A stretch of 64,000 bases of DNA from Buchnera aphidicola (Cinara splendens) (GCF_900698975.1 NZ_LR217722.1:62001-126000), one strand, 5' to 3'. Shown: positions 36,164 to 47,544, counted from the stretch's first letter. Numbers and translations: made by a program. Notes: a model not told the origin generated them from the letters alone.

Positions 36164-38245
36164 TTATAAATTAGAAAAATTAGTAATATATAAAAATATT
36201 TCTTGTATATTCTGTAGTATAAAAATACGATGTGAACGTATTTCTATATTTAAATCATATACAAAAGATTTTTGAAAAAATATTTCTATAGGTTTACATA
36301 ATTTTTTAATACATTTTAATACATATAAATAATTTATGTGTTTATTTTTATAGAGTATTATTTTTATGGATTGAATATGCTTAATTAATTGGTTTTCATG
36401 TTTTAAAAAATTTTTAGTACAATTTAAGTAATGTGAATTCAGTTTTATGAGTTTTGTTTTTTTTGGTATTTTAGAAATAATGTTGTTAATTCTTTTATAG
36501 GTATTAAGAATTTTTTCAAAGTTATATTTTTTTTTGAAATCGGTAAGCGCATTGATTCGTGCGTTAATATCACAAAGATTAGATAATTGTAACGATAAAA
36601 CTGATAAAATTATTTTTTTTTTATGTTTTGTTGTATATAATGATATGTATTTAGAATATATAAAATTCAAAATTAATATTTTTATTTTTTTTGTGTTTTG
36701 TATATGAGGGTATAAATTAATAGATTTTTTAATTATTTTTAAAAGATTAATATTTATTTTTTTTTCAATTATAATCCGAATAATTCCTATAGCTGCTCTA
36801 CGTAAAGCAAATGGGTCTTTTTTGTTGGTGGGTTTTTTTCCTATACTGAAAATTCCAATAATAGTATCTATTTTATCTGCAATACTTAATACACAAGATA
36901 TTTTTTGAGTTGGTATATTGGATTGTGAAAAACTTGGTAAATAATGTTCTTTAATGGCAAGTGCTACTTTTTTATTTTCTTGGTGGTATAAAGAGTAATA
37001 CATACCAATAGTTCCTTGAAGAGCAGAAAATTCTGTTACAATATTAGTAGTTAGATCGCACTTGGAAAGAATAGCAGCTCTTTGTGTTAATAAAATATTA
37101 GTTTTAATTTTATGAGCGATATATTGACTTAATTTACTTATTCTTAAAGTTTTTTCATATAGTGATCCTAATTTTTTATGAAAAGATATGTTTTTTAATA
37201 ATGTTAATCTTTTTGCAAATGTTATTTTTTGATCTGTATTAATAAAAAAATTTACGTTACTTAATTTTGAATGTAATATTTGCTCATTTTCTTGAACTAT
37301 TTTTTTATAATTTAAAGTATCAACGTTGCTAATAAAAATAAAATTATTCGTTATAATATTTGTTGTTTTGTTATATAGTGGAAAATATTTTTGATTATTT
37401 TCCATAGTATATACTAACATTTCTTCAGGTATTTTTAAGTATTTTTTTTTAAATTTAGCTAAATGTGCTACCGGCCATTCTACTGAAGCTGTAACTTCTT
37501 CTAGTAATTTTTCATTTATATTTATTGAATTTTTAGATTTTTTAGATAAATATTGTATTTGATTAAATATTTTTTTTTTTCTTTCTTCATGATCAATAAG
37601 AATATATTTTTTTTTAAATAATTCAGTTGTATATTGATTTGCATGAGTAAAAATTATTTTTTCAGGCATCATTAAAAAATGTCCATGAGAAATATTTTTA
37701 TAAGTAATGCCTGGTATATTTAATGAAATATTTTTGTCATCCAACAATATCATAATATTACGTATTGGACGAGAAAATCGTATAGAAGTAGTATTCCATA
37801 TCATAGATTTTTTAAAAGGTATTTTTTTTATTGTATAAGAAATGATATATATTAAAGTTTTTTTTAATGAAACTGTTTTCTTTGAATTAGAATATGTAAG
37901 ATGTTTAGTTTTTTTAATGCATTGATTTTCAGTCTTTTGTATAGGTATTCTATGTTTTTTTGATGACAGTATTGCTATGGGAGTAATTTTATTGTTGGAA
38001 TTAAATGATTCTTGTGCAGAAGGATTTGTTTTTCTTATATGTGTATATTTGTTGGAACATAATAAAGAAAAAATTTTTACAGTTATTTTTTTAGAAGTAT
38101 AGTATAAAAATATAGATTCGTATCTAATTTTACTTTTTTGAAGTTCTTTTTGTATAGTTACATAAAAAAATTGGGCTATAGTAGTTAGCTCTTTACTAGG
38201 TAAATCTTCTGTTTGTATTTCTATTAATAATATTTTTTTTTTCAT
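36164..38245 (-). CDS. glyS: Glycyl-tRNA synthetase beta subunit
   Basis: Large subunit of the bacterial alpha2beta2 GlyRS, providing tRNA binding. MKKKILLIEIQTEDLPSKEL, SVEWPVAHLAKFKKKYLKIP, ENNQKYFPLY and the DKIDTIIGIFSIGKKPTNKKDPFALRR-type region are recognisable, the last holding the GxxPTxxxDPFALRR signature. It is 693 residues (E. coli 689). It starts 3 bases after glyQ on the minus strand. Very rich in Lys and Ile; the C-terminal anticodon-binding domain is the most diverged part. Confidence 0.95.
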   Translation of the reverse strand: MKKKILLIEIQTEDLPSKELTTIAQFFYVTIQKELQKSKIRYESIFLYYTSKKITVKIFSLLCSNKYTHIRKTNPSAQESFNSNNKITPIAILSSKKHRIPIQKTENQCIKKTKHLTYSNSKKTVSLKKTLIYIISYTIKKIPFKKSMIWNTTSIRFSRPIRNIMILLDDKNISLNIPGITYKNISHGHFLMMPEKIIFTHANQYTTELFKKKYILIDHEERKKKIFNQIQYLSKKSKNSININEKLLEEVTASVEWPVAHLAKFKKKYLKIPEEMLVYTMENNQKYFPLYNKTTNIITNNFIFISNVDTLNYKKIVQENEQILHSKLSNVNFFINTDQKITFAKRLTLLKNISFHKKLGSLYEKTLRISKLSQYIAHKIKTNILLTQRAAILSKCDLTTNIVTEFSALQGTIGMYYSLYHQENKKVALAIKEHYLPSFSQSNIPTQKISCVLSIADKIDTIIGIFSIGKKPTNKKDPFALRRAAIGIIRIIIEKKININLLKIIKKSINLYPHIQNTKKIKILILNFIYSKYISLYTTKHKKKIILSVLSLQLSNLCDINARINALTDFKKKYNFEKILNTYKRINNIISKIPKKTKLIKLNSHYLNCTKNFLKHENQLIKHIQSIKIILYKNKHINYLYVLKCIKKLCKPIEIFFQKSFVYDLNIEIRSHRIFILQNIQEIFLYITNFSNL

Positions 38246-38248
38246 TTT

Positions 38249-39130
38249 TTACTCTTTACTTTGATTATAAATATATTGTATAGCAATTTTTTTTATTTGT
38301 TTTCGTATATTCAAAATATGTTCAGTTCGATCTGTTGTAGATAATATTTTTTTACAATCTAATAAATTAAAATAATGAATAGCATGTAACATTTGTTCAT
38401 ATGCTGGAATGGACAATGGAATAGTGAGATTTATGAGTCTATTTGCTTCTTGTATATGTAGTGTAAATAATTGTAATATTTGTTGTGTATCAGAAAATTC
38501 AAAATTATATGATGAATTTTCTTGCTCTTGATGTAAAAATATATCTGAATATTTTATTTTAGTTGCATTTCTAGTATCCCATAAAATATCATAGATATTA
38601 TCTATATTTTGTAGGTGCATAGAAATTCTTTCTAAACCATACGTAACTTCAACTGTTGGTTGATTACAATTAATACCACCCATTTGTTGAAAGTATGTAA
38701 TTTGAGTAATTTCCATCCCATTTAACCATACTTCCCACCCTAAACCAGAAGCTCCGAGTGTAGGATTTTCCCAATTATCTTCCATAAATCTAATATCGTT
38801 ATTCTTGATATCTATTCCAATTTTTTTTAAAGATGATAAATATAGTTGTTGAATATTTTTTGGAGCAGGTTTCATAATTACTTGAAATTGAAAATAATGT
38901 TGTAATCGATTAGGATGGTTGGTATACCGTCCATCTAATGGTCTTCTAGAAGGTTGTAAGTAGGCTATTAAAGAAGGTTTTTTTTTAAGAATGTTAAAAA
39001 AAGTATGATGATGGAATGTAGCCGCTCCTATAGAGATATCTAATGGTTGTAGAATAATACAGTTATGTTTACGCCAAAATTTTTGTAGTATATGAATTGT
39101 TTGATAAAACGTATTGTAATGAATAGACAT
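38249..39130 (-). CDS. glyQ: Glycyl-tRNA synthetase alpha subunit
   Basis: Catalytic subunit of heterotetrameric GlyRS. LQPLDISIGAATFHHHTF, YLQPSRRPLDGRYTNHPNRL, GASGLGWEVWLNGMEITQ and EVTYGLERISMHLQ are the class-II core motifs, all intact. It is 293 residues (E. coli 303), shortened at the C-terminus. The glyQ-glyS pair is transcribed on the minus strand with a 3-base gap. Confidence 0.97.
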   Translation of the reverse strand: MSIHYNTFYQTIHILQKFWRKHNCIILQPLDISIGAATFHHHTFFNILKKKPSLIAYLQPSRRPLDGRYTNHPNRLQHYFQFQVIMKPAPKNIQQLYLSSLKKIGIDIKNNDIRFMEDNWENPTLGASGLGWEVWLNGMEITQITYFQQMGGINCNQPTVEVTYGLERISMHLQNIDNIYDILWDTRNATKIKYSDIFLHQEQENSSYNFEFSDTQQILQLFTLHIQEANRLINLTIPLSIPAYEQMLHAIHYFNLLDCKKILSTTDRTEHILNIRKQIKKIAIQYIYNQSKE

Positions 39131-39417
39131 AATTTTTCTTTTTTTAATAGTTTTAGAAATATGTACAATATATATTGTAATATTATTTTGATAACATTTT
39201 TATGTTATTTTGATCATAGTGTTTATATACAAATGTGATGTTTATTGTATAAATATTAAAAGATCAATAATGTTTTTTATCACTTGTATAAGCAAAATAC
39301 AATCAAGATTATAAGTATTTTATGATATTTATATATTAATTATAATCAAACTAGTATTCTGATACTAGATTTATTTTTTATTAGATATCAATTTTAAATA
39401 GGAATGATTAATTATAT

Positions 39418-40287
39418 ATGAAATATATAGGTGCACATGTAAGTACTAAAGGGGGTTTAGAAAATTCTGTATTACGAGCATATCAATTAGGAGCAACAGC
39501 TTTTTCTATTTTTGTATATAATCCATTGCGATGGATAAATCCTCCCTTACAGAGAAATATTATATATAATTTTAGAGAATCTTGTAAAATATATCATTAT
39601 TCTCCCTCGCAAATTTTGCCGCATAGTAGTTATTTAATTAATTTAGGTCATCCTCAAAAAGAATTGAATAGAAAATCGTGTGAAACTTTTATTAAGGAAA
39701 TTAAATGTTGTTATGAATTAGGTTTAACAATGATTAATATTCATCCTGGTAGTCATTTATATCAGATTACAGAAAAACAATGTTTAGAAAATGTTTCTAA
39801 TTCCATAAATTTTGTATTGAGTAAAACACGTAAAATCATTATTGTTTTAGAAAATACTGCTGGTCAAGGAAGTAATATTGGGTATTGTTTCGAACATTTA
39901 TCATTTATTATTAATAAAATTGAAGATAAATCTCGTATTGGTATATGTTTAGATACTTGTCATTTATTTGCTTCAGGATATCAATTAAATGATAAAAATA
40001 ATTTTTTAAAAACATTTAAAAAATTTGATAGTTTAATTGGTTTTCAATATTTATTAGGAATTCATATTAATGATTCTCAAGGAATTTTTAATAGTCGATT
40101 GGATCGTCATCATAATTTAGGATATGGAAAAATAAAAAAGAATGTTTTTTCATGGATCGTTCAAATCATTGAATTTAAAAAAATTCCAATGATTTTAGAA
40201 ACTAAAGATACAAGTATGCAGAAAAATGAAATTTGTTGGTTAAAAAAACAGTCTATATTGAATTCTAGAAAAATTTTAAACGTATAA
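39418..40287 (+). CDS. nfo: Endonuclease IV
   Basis: AP endonuclease of base-excision repair with a trinuclear zinc site. All nine metal ligands known from E. coli Nfo sit at identical residue numbers: His69, His109, Glu145, Asp179, His182, His216, Asp229, His231 and Glu261. Signatures: GAHVSTKGG, INIHPGSH, VLENTAGQGSNIG, CLDTCHLFASGY, DRHHNLG. It is 289 residues (E. coli 285). It provides the step after Nth. The downstream neighbour rplY is 78 bases away on the same strand. Confidence 0.97.
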   Translation: MKYIGAHVSTKGGLENSVLRAYQLGATAFSIFVYNPLRWINPPLQRNIIYNFRESCKIYHYSPSQILPHSSYLINLGHPQKELNRKSCETFIKEIKCCYELGLTMINIHPGSHLYQITEKQCLENVSNSINFVLSKTRKIIIVLENTAGQGSNIGYCFEHLSFIINKIEDKSRIGICLDTCHLFASGYQLNDKNNFLKTFKKFDSLIGFQYLLGIHINDSQGIFNSRLDRHHNLGYGKIKKNVFSWIVQIIEFKKIPMILETKDTSMQKNEICWLKKQSILNSRKILNV

Positions 40288-40365
40288 AATATTATCTTAT
40301 GTTATATTGATATTTAAATAATATGATTTATTAATTGGATTTTTTTACTGTTTGGAGTTGTTCAC

Positions 40366-40683
40366 ATGATAACATTACACGCAATTTTTCGTGATAAACG
40401 AGGTACTAGCAATAGCCGCTATATACGTAAAATATATCGTCGTGTTCCAGGAGTAATATATGGTAAAAAAAAATTAAATCAAGAACTATGGATTTCTTTA
40501 GAACATGATTTAATTTTTAATTTACAAAAAAATATTGAATTTTGTTCACAAACGATTGCAATTATTTTAGAAAAGAAAAAATTTTTCGTTATTGTCAAAG
40601 ATATTCAATATCATGCTTTTAAATCCATGTTATTACACATAGATTTTTTTTGTGTTGACATAGAAAATAAGATAATAATTTAA
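40366..40683 (+). CDS. rplY: 50S ribosomal protein L25
   Basis: Binds 5S rRNA. ITLHAIFRDKRGTSNSRYIRK and VPGVIYGKKK at the N-terminus and KDIQYHAFKSMLLHIDFF near the end match L25 (the E. coli signature is VQRHPFKPKLTHIDFVR-like). It is 105 residues against 94 in E. coli, with a short extension at the C-terminus. The ATG follows a GGAG at about 40354-40357. Confidence 0.93.
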   Translation: MITLHAIFRDKRGTSNSRYIRKIYRRVPGVIYGKKKLNQELWISLEHDLIFNLQKNIEFCSQTIAIILEKKKFFVIVKDIQYHAFKSMLLHIDFFCVDIENKIII

Positions 40684-41837
40684 TATTTTTATATGTTTAA
40701 TTTTTATAAAATAAAACTATTGTAGTATATGACATTTAATAATTTATTTTTTTAATATTATGTATCGGCACGTTTTTATATTAATACAATTTATAGAATT
40801 GTTTTTTATGAAATTTTTCGTGCCGATTATTTTTATCTTAATTTTAATTTTTGAAGTTCAAATTATTTTATTTATCAAACTCTTATAATAATATAAAAAT
40901 ATTTTTTTAAAAATTAAATTTTTATATTTTGTTTTAAATATATATACAATAATAGTTAAATATTACAAAATTTTTAACTATAATTAACATTTTTATGTAG
41001 ATGTATTTATGAAGAGTATATTAAAATTATATTTTAAATATTAATTTTTGAATGCACAGCGTATTTTATTAAATTTGATAATAGGAATATGTAAAAATAT
41101 AATTTAAATATTTATAATTTTAATAAAATAAGTTTTTAATAAATTAAAAATTGTTAATACTTTAATAATAAAAATATACATATTTACATTTTTTAAAAAT
41201 TAGATAAATTTAATTAAGAAAAATTTTTTATCTAAATAACTAATAGTATTATGTATATATATTTGATTATATATCAAATAAACAATAGTTTTCTGATAGT
41301 TAAACATTACCGTGACATTTTTTTTGCTATGTTAGTTAATTATTATAAATAATTTTAAAAAATAAAGTAACTTTGATATAAAATATCTAACATTTTTTAT
41401 ATATATAAATATAAATTAATTTAAAAATTATTTTTAATAAAGATACTATTTTTGGTATAGTATTTTCAATATATTATGTTGATGTATAATATGTAAATAT
41501 TGTTATTATTTTAATAAATCTGAATTTTATCTATAAATAAGATTGTTTTAAGATAAGTATTTTTTATATCAAAATATAATTTTATAAAATAATGTGATAT
41601 AGGTGAATGTACATAAAAATATATATAAATGTTTGGTTGATCTTTTTGAGATATATGATAAATATTATTATTAATAATATGATTAGTTAGTTTTTTTACT
41701 TATCATTATATTTAATGGTACCATGCGAAGGTATTTTATAAATAACGTTTTTCTTGTGGATGATTCTATAAATTTAACAATAATCAATTAATTTTTAATT
41801 ACATAGAGATAGTGAAAAAATTTAATGTGGTAAATAT
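40684..41837. other. 1.15-kb non-coding stretch between rplY and rsmA
   Basis: The longest gene-free stretch of the window. It contains a strong 9-bp inverted repeat near its left end (annotated separately) and a palindromic GGTACC at about 41718. No homologous open frame, tRNA or known RNA is recognised. In E. coli rsmA is preceded by surA-pdxA, so the region may contain the remains of lost genes; I could not recover any of them. Confidence 0.6.
40764..40827 (+). other. Structured element with 9-bp GC-rich outer stem
   Basis: ATCGGCACG (40764-40772) and CGTGCCGAT (40819-40827) are perfect complements. Between them lies a second, inner stem ACAATT/AATTGT (40786-40791 with 40797-40802). The outer stem has six G/C pairs in a region that is otherwise nearly all A/T. 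It lies 80 bases past rplY and is followed by a broken T-run. It could be the rplY terminator, or a small structured RNA. Confidence 0.4.
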
Positions 41838-42656
41838 ATGAATAGATTTATGTATAAAAAACACATTCCTGTAAAAAGATTTGGTCAAAATTTTTTAAAA
41901 AATGAAATTATTATAAAAAAAATTGTACAAAGTATGAATTTAAATAGTTTCGATAATGTTATAGAAATTGGTCCTGGTTTAGGTGCATTAACATTTCCTA
42001 TATGTGAAATTGTAGATAAAATTACTGTACTTGAAATAGATGAAAATATAATATTTTTTTTGTTATGTCATCAGTATAATAAAAAAATGAATATTATTTT
42101 AACTGATGTTATGAAATTTGATTTTCGATATTTTTTTTCTTTGAAAAAAGATGTTTTGTACAGATTAGTAGGTAATTTGCCTTATAATATTTCCGTTTGT
42201 TTTTTTTTGAAAATGATTTTGTATAATGTACATATTTATGATATGCATTTTATGTTTCAAAAAGAAGTAGCGTATCGATTATTAGCTAATCCTGGAAGTA
42301 AAGAGTATGGAAAATTAAGTGTTATAGCTCAATTTTTTTATAGAATTACGCTTATTACCCCAGTAGATAAATTTAATTTTTTTCCTAAACCAAAAATAAA
42401 TTCTGTTTTTTTGCGATTTATTCCATATAATAAGAAATATGATGACTATAGTATAAAACAGAATTTTTTTGCTTTAGAATTGATTACTCGCGCTGCTTTT
42501 CAACATCGACGTAAATTATTAAAGAGTAATTTATCAAATATGTTTTCTGAAAAACTTTTATTAAAGTTAGATATCCATTCATTTTTTCGTGCTGAAAATG
42601 TTTCTGTATATCAGTATTCATTATTAGTAAGAAATTTTTTAGAATCACATATTTGA
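41838..42656 (+). CDS. rsmA: 16S rRNA (A1518/A1519-N6) dimethyltransferase
   Basis: KsgA: SAM-dependent dimethylation of two adenines in helix 45, a late checkpoint of 30S assembly. KRFGQNFLKN at the N-terminus, SAM motif VIEIGPGLGALT (42-53), VLEIDEN, and the catalytic NLPYNIS at 113-119 are all present; HFMFQKEVAYRL and FQHRRKLLKSNL complete the pattern. It is 272 residues (E. coli 273). ATG 41838 or 41850 are both possible; the longer form fits the E. coli length. Confidence 0.96.
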   Translation: MNRFMYKKHIPVKRFGQNFLKNEIIIKKIVQSMNLNSFDNVIEIGPGLGALTFPICEIVDKITVLEIDENIIFFLLCHQYNKKMNIILTDVMKFDFRYFFSLKKDVLYRLVGNLPYNISVCFFLKMILYNVHIYDMHFMFQKEVAYRLLANPGSKEYGKLSVIAQFFYRITLITPVDKFNFFPKPKINSVFLRFIPYNKKYDDYSIKQNFFALELITRAAFQHRRKLLKSNLSNMFSEKLLLKLDIHSFFRAENVSVYQYSLLVRNFLESHI

Positions 42657-43104
42657 TTATACATATTATACATATAATAAATAAAATATTTTTTTGTGAA
42701 ATAGTCTTTTTATAAATTTTTATTTTATAAATGCATGTAGATACTTTTATTGTAATGGTATTTATATGACTTTTTTATATCTGTATATTTATACTAGATT
42801 ATATTCTGTAATAGCGGATTATGTTTTTATAAAAGTAGAGTTTATTTAATTACATAGTTATATAACTATGTATCTATATAATTTTATAGTTATATAGTTA
42901 TATAGTTATATAATAATTTTATTAAGAGTGTTTTATTTGAATAATATTAGTTTTTATATTAAATATTTTATTTTATATTAAAAAATAAAATATAATTATC
43001 AATTTTTTTTTTAGATTTTAATATAAAACAATTTATATAATTTTAATTATATTTATGTAAATAAAGATATTTATATAAATATTTAATAACAATTATAGTT
43101 TTAA
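42657..43104. other. Gene-free region between convergent rsmA and carB
   Basis: 448 bases, A/T-rich, with a 22-bp palindrome and a short tandem repeat in the middle (annotated separately). In E. coli apaG, apaH and folA lie beyond rsmA; none is present. Confidence 0.6.
42851..42912. repeat. 22-bp perfect palindrome plus 8-bp tandem repeat
   Basis: 42851-42872 is a perfect 22-bp palindrome (TACATAGTTAT and its complement). It is followed at 42885-42912 by three and a half copies of the 8-bp unit TATAGTTA, which resembles half of the palindrome. Between convergent rsmA and carB it may work as a two-way terminator; the repeat may come from slippage. Confidence 0.6.
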
Positions 43105-46100
43105 CTAAAATTTATTGTGATGTATGTCCTGTAAACACAGTATTTCTTTTTCCCCAATGTATTTTAGTGCGGAGATAGTAGCAAATGCTCCATTTAACGT
43201 AGAATCATAATGTATTTTATATTTTAGAGCCATATTGCGTATTTTGCGTGTTTCTATATTTTTTTTGTTATCTATAGCAGTATTTATAATATATATATAT
43301 TTTTTATTTTTTATGAAATCTTGAATGTTTGGTCGTCCTTCGTAGATCTTATTAACTAATTTTGCTTTAATTCCTGTAGATTTTAATTTTAAATATGTAC
43401 CTCTCGTTGCTTCTATATTGAATTTTAGTTTTCTTAATTGTACGGCAATATCTATAATAGAATTCTTATCTTTTTTTTGTACAGATAATAGTATTATTCC
43501 CTTTTTTTTTAAGTGTATAGATATTCCTAACATAGCTTTATAGAAAGCTAACGCAAAGTTTTTTCCTAAGCCCATCACTTCTCCGGTAGATCGCATTTCT
43601 GGTCCTAACATAGGATTAGTTTCTGGAAATTTATTAAATGGTAAAACAACTTCTTTTACAGAATAATGTTTTAGTTTAATTCTTTCGATGTATTTTTGTT
43701 GTGATAAAGTGTTTCCACAAATTACACGCATCGCTATTTTAGCCAAGGGAATACCTAGAGCTTTTGAAACAAAAGGAATGGTTCGTGAAGCTCTTGGGTT
43801 TACTTCTAAAATAAATATTTTTTTGTTTTTAACGGCAAATTGAATATTGATTAATCCAAGTACTTTTAATTCAATAGCTAAAATTTTCGTTTGTTTTTCT
43901 ATTTCTTTTTCAGTTTTTTTATCTAGAGTATAAACAGGTAGAGTACATGCTGAATCTCCAGAGTGTATTCCTGCTTGTTCTATATGTTCCATAATTCCTG
44001 CTACAAAAACTTTTTTTCTGTCGCAAATTGCATCTACATCTATTTCAGTGGCATCATCTAAATATTGATCTAACAAAATTGTTTGTTTTTTTGATTTTTT
44101 ATCGCGATTTTGAAAATATTCAATGAGATGGTTATTGCTATAGATTATTTCCATTTCTCGACCACCTAGAACATATGAAGGGCGAACAATAATTGGATAT
44201 CCTATTTTATTAGATTTTTTTAGTGCGTCCTGTATATTATTAGAAGTGTAATTTTTAGGTTGTTTTAATTTTAATCGATTGATAATTTTTTGAAATTTTT
44301 TTCTATTTTCAGCTATATCAATATATTTTGGCTGGGTACCTAATATTTTTATTTTTTCTTTTTGAAGTTTTTTAGCTAATTTTAAGGGTGTTTGACCGCC
44401 ATATTGAATAATAATACCCATGGGTTTTTCTATGCGTATAATTTCTAAAATTTCTTCTAATCCAATAGGTTCAAAATATAATCTATCAGAGATATCATAA
44501 TCAGTAGATACAGTTTCTGGATTACAATTGATCATAATTGTTTCATAATTATCTTTTTTTAGTATTTGAGATGCATGAACACAACAATAATCAAATTCAA
44601 TTCCTTGACCAATTCGATTAGGACCGCTACCTAATATAATTATTTTTTTTGGATTTTTTGTAGGTAGTGATTCACATTCATCTTCCCAAGTAGAATACAT
44701 ATATGCTGTTTCCGTAGAAAATTCAGCTGCACAAGTATCTATGCGTTTATATGTAGGATGGAGTTGTAATTCATATCTTTTCTGACGTACATCACTTTCC
44801 TGTACATTTATTAACTGAGAAATTCGTAAATCTGAAAAACCTTTAGATTTTAAATATTTTAGATTTATATAATTTAAATCAGATAATTTTTTCTGTACAG
44901 TGTTTTTTTCTACTAAAATTAAATCTTGTATATTATTTAAAAACCAAGGATCTATATGTGTAAGTTGGTATATTTTTTTTACACTCCATTTTAAGCGAAA
45001 TGCTTCTCCTATATACCATAATCTTTCTGGACCGGCTTCTTGAAGTTCATGATATATTTTTTTTTTTAATAAAACAAGATTATTTATTTTATTTGCTTTG
45101 ATATTAATATCAAATCCTGTAGATCCAATCTCTAAACTTCTCATTGCTTTTTGTAATGATTCTTGGAATGTTCGGCCAATAGCCATAACTTCTCCGATAG
45201 ATTTCATTTGAGTAGTTAGTCTATCATTACATTCATGGAATTTTTTAAAATCAAATCTAGGTATTTTAGTTACAACATAGTCTATAGATGGTTCAAAAGC
45301 AGCTGGAGTATTATTTCCTGTAATATTATTTTTAAGTTCATCCAAAGTATATCCTATAGATAGCTTAGTAGAAATTCGTGCTATAGGAAAACCAGTAGCT
45401 TTAGAAGCTAAAGCTGATGACCGAGATACTCTAGGATTCATTTCAATAACTATCATTTTTCCGTTTTTTGGATTTATTGCGAATTGAACATTAGATCCTC
45501 CACTAGTTACTCCAATTTTTTTTAATATCATAATTGCAGCATTACGCATATTTTGATATTCTTTATCGCTTAATGTTTGAGCTGGAGCAATAGTTATAGA
45601 GTCTCCTGTATGTATCCCCATCGGATCTATATTTTCAATAGTACATACGACAATAAAATTACCAGACATATCTCTGATTACTTCTAGTTCATATTCTTTC
45701 CAGCCTATTAATGATTCATCAATTAACAATTCAGATATTGGAGATATTTCTAGACCAAGCATGCAGATATTTTTAAATTCTTCATAATTATATGCAATGC
45801 CACCACCACTACCTCCCATGGTAAATGAAGGTCGAATGATACAAGGAAAACCGATAGACTCAATTACTTTATTTGCTTCTTCAAAATTATGTGCAATACC
45901 ACATTTTGCTGTATTTAAGTTAATAGCTTTCATAGATTTTTCAAAAGAAGACCTATTTTCTGCTTTTTGAATAGACTTAATAGTAACTCCGATTAATTCT
46001 ACTTTATATTTTTTTAGTATCCCTTTTTTGTGTAATTTTAAAACACAATTTAAAGCAGTTTGTCCACCCATGGTAGGTAAAATGGCATCAGGTTTTTCTT

Positions 46101-46338
46101 TTTTTATAATTTCAGTAATAATCTTTACGTCAATAGGTTCAATATATGTTCTATCAGATATATCAGGATCAGTCATAATAGTTGCTGGATTTGAGTTTAT
46201 TAGTATGACTCTATACCCTTCTTCTTTTAGAGCTGTACAAGCTTGAACTCCAGAATAATCAAATTCGCATGCTTGTCCAATTATAATAGGTCCTGAACCT
46301 ATAATTAAAATAGAATGTATATCATTTCTTTTAGGCAT
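43105..46338 (-). CDS. carB: Carbamoyl-phosphate synthase large subunit
   Basis: Makes carbamoyl phosphate from bicarbonate, ATP and ammonia passed from CarA; the product feeds arginine and pyrimidine synthesis. Two homologous ATP-grasp halves are visible: [20 protein letters not shown] (1-20) with [11 protein letters not shown], and [20 protein letters not shown] with [11 protein letters not shown]. Both halves keep [20 protein letters not shown]. An MGS-like allosteric domain ends the protein. It is 1077 residues (E. coli 1073). The start is ATG at 46338, 8 bases inside the end of carA; upstream in-frame codons belong to carA in another frame. Transcribed carA-carB. Confidence 0.97.
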   Translation of the reverse strand: MPKRNDIHSILIIGSGPIIIGQACEFDYSGVQACTALKEEGYRVILINSNPATIMTDPDISDRTYIEPIDVKIITEIIKKEKPDAILPTMGGQTALNCVLKLHKKGILKKYKVELIGVTIKSIQKAENRSSFEKSMKAINLNTAKCGIAHNFEEANKVIESIGFPCIIRPSFTMGGSGGGIAYNYEEFKNICMLGLEISPISELLIDESLIGWKEYELEVIRDMSGNFIVVCTIENIDPMGIHTGDSITIAPAQTLSDKEYQNMRNAAIMILKKIGVTSGGSNVQFAINPKNGKMIVIEMNPRVSRSSALASKATGFPIARISTKLSIGYTLDELKNNITGNNTPAAFEPSIDYVVTKIPRFDFKKFHECNDRLTTQMKSIGEVMAIGRTFQESLQKAMRSLEIGSTGFDINIKANKINNLVLLKKKIYHELQEAGPERLWYIGEAFRLKWSVKKIYQLTHIDPWFLNNIQDLILVEKNTVQKKLSDLNYINLKYLKSKGFSDLRISQLINVQESDVRQKRYELQLHPTYKRIDTCAAEFSTETAYMYSTWEDECESLPTKNPKKIIILGSGPNRIGQGIEFDYCCVHASQILKKDNYETIMINCNPETVSTDYDISDRLYFEPIGLEEILEIIRIEKPMGIIIQYGGQTPLKLAKKLQKEKIKILGTQPKYIDIAENRKKFQKIINRLKLKQPKNYTSNNIQDALKKSNKIGYPIIVRPSYVLGGREMEIIYSNNHLIEYFQNRDKKSKKQTILLDQYLDDATEIDVDAICDRKKVFVAGIMEHIEQAGIHSGDSACTLPVYTLDKKTEKEIEKQTKILAIELKVLGLINIQFAVKNKKIFILEVNPRASRTIPFVSKALGIPLAKIAMRVICGNTLSQQKYIERIKLKHYSVKEVVLPFNKFPETNPMLGPEMRSTGEVMGLGKNFALAFYKAMLGISIHLKKKGIILLSVQKKDKNSIIDIAVQLRKLKFNIEATRGTYLKLKSTGIKAKLVNKIYEGRPNIQDFIKNKKYIYIINTAIDNKKNIETRKIRNMALKYKIHYDSTLNGAFATISALKYIGEKEILCLQDIHHNKF

Positions 46339-47458
46339 TTTTGAGTTCCTGATTTTGCATGTTTTTAATGAATTTATCAAATAATGTATGAGTATCATGG
46401 GTACCCGGAGTAGATTCAGGATGTCCTTGAAAACTAAAAGATGGATGATTTTTTACAGTAATACCTTGAATAGTGTTATCAAATAAAGATACGTACGTAA
46501 CAGTTATATGTTCTGGTATTGAGAATTTATCAATGGTGAAGTTGTGATTTTGTGTAGTTATAAAAACTTTTTTGGTATATATATTTTGAATTGGATGATT
46601 AGATCCATGGTGCCCAAATTTCATTTTGGTGATTTTTGCTCCTAATGACAAAGCTAATATTTGATGTCCTAGACAAATTCCAAAAATAGGAATTGGTAAA
46701 TTTAGTAATTTTTTTGTTTCTTTAATAGCTGTAGTATACAATCTAGGGTCTCCGGGACCATTAGATAATAATATTCCTGATGGTCTTAAGGAAACTACTT
46801 TTTCTACAGAAGTAGTTGGTGATATTAGTGTAATTTTACAGTTTTTTTCATATAAAATATTTAATATACTAGTTTTAACTCCAAAATCATATACAACAAC
46901 ATGAAATTTTTTTTTTTGATATATATTATGTATTGATTTCTTTGGTATCCATTCTTGAATATTTTTTACTCCAATTGATATATTTTTTTTGTTTTTTTTT
47001 ATTTTTTTATAATGTAGAATTTTTTTGATAGCTTTTTTTTTATTCATATATAGTTCTGATTGTATACATCCATATTGCGAACCATTTTTTCGTAAAATAT
47101 GAGTAAGTTTTCTAGTATCAATATTTGATATTGCAATAATTTTTTTTTTTTTTATATATTCTGATAAATTTTGTGTGCTACGAAAATTGCTACTTATTGA
47201 TGATATTGACTTAGTTATAATTCCTTTAGCAAAAATTCTTTTAGATTCTTCATCGTGTTTGTTAGTTCCAATATTGCCGATGTGAGGATTAGTAAATGAT
47301 ATTATTTGGCCGTAATATGAAGGATCTGTTATGATTTCTTGATATCCAGTCATAGCAGTATTAAAAACTATTTCTCCAATTGTTTCACCTTCAATACCTT
47401 CAGAAATTCCGTAAAAAATAGTTCCATTTTCTAAAATCAAGTGTGCTAATTTTTTCAT
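46331..47458 (-). CDS. carA: Carbamoyl-phosphate synthase small (glutaminase) subunit
   Basis: Hydrolyses glutamine and channels ammonia to CarB. Catalytic triad: Cys262 in [15 protein letters not shown], His346 and Glu348 in [13 protein letters not shown]. The N-terminal [20 protein letters not shown] region is the CarA-specific domain. It is 375 residues (E. coli 382). AGGA lies 12-15 bases before the ATG on the minus strand. The stop overlaps the carB start, so subunits are translationally coupled. No PyrR, ArgR or other operator could be identified upstream. Confidence 0.97.
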   Translation of the reverse strand: MKKLAHLILENGTIFYGISEGIEGETIGEIVFNTAMTGYQEIITDPSYYGQIISFTNPHIGNIGTNKHDEESKRIFAKGIITKSISSISSNFRSTQNLSEYIKKKKIIAISNIDTRKLTHILRKNGSQYGCIQSELYMNKKKAIKKILHYKKIKKNKKNISIGVKNIQEWIPKKSIHNIYQKKKFHVVVYDFGVKTSILNILYEKNCKITLISPTTSVEKVVSLRPSGILLSNGPGDPRLYTTAIKETKKLLNLPIPIFGICLGHQILALSLGAKITKMKFGHHGSNHPIQNIYTKKVFITTQNHNFTIDKFSIPEHITVTYVSLFDNTIQGITVKNHPSFSFQGHPESTPGTHDTHTLFDKFIKNMQNQELKNA

Positions 47459-47544
47459 AAATTTTTCCTGATATACATTTTATAGATATGTAAAGAAATA
47501 TTCGTTTTTTAGTAACTGATATTTTATATTTATATTGTATATTA

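Noticed and set aside
42885-42912. Possible CRISPR-like array
   Set aside because: The unit is only 8 bp, directly tandem without spacers, and no cas gene is present.
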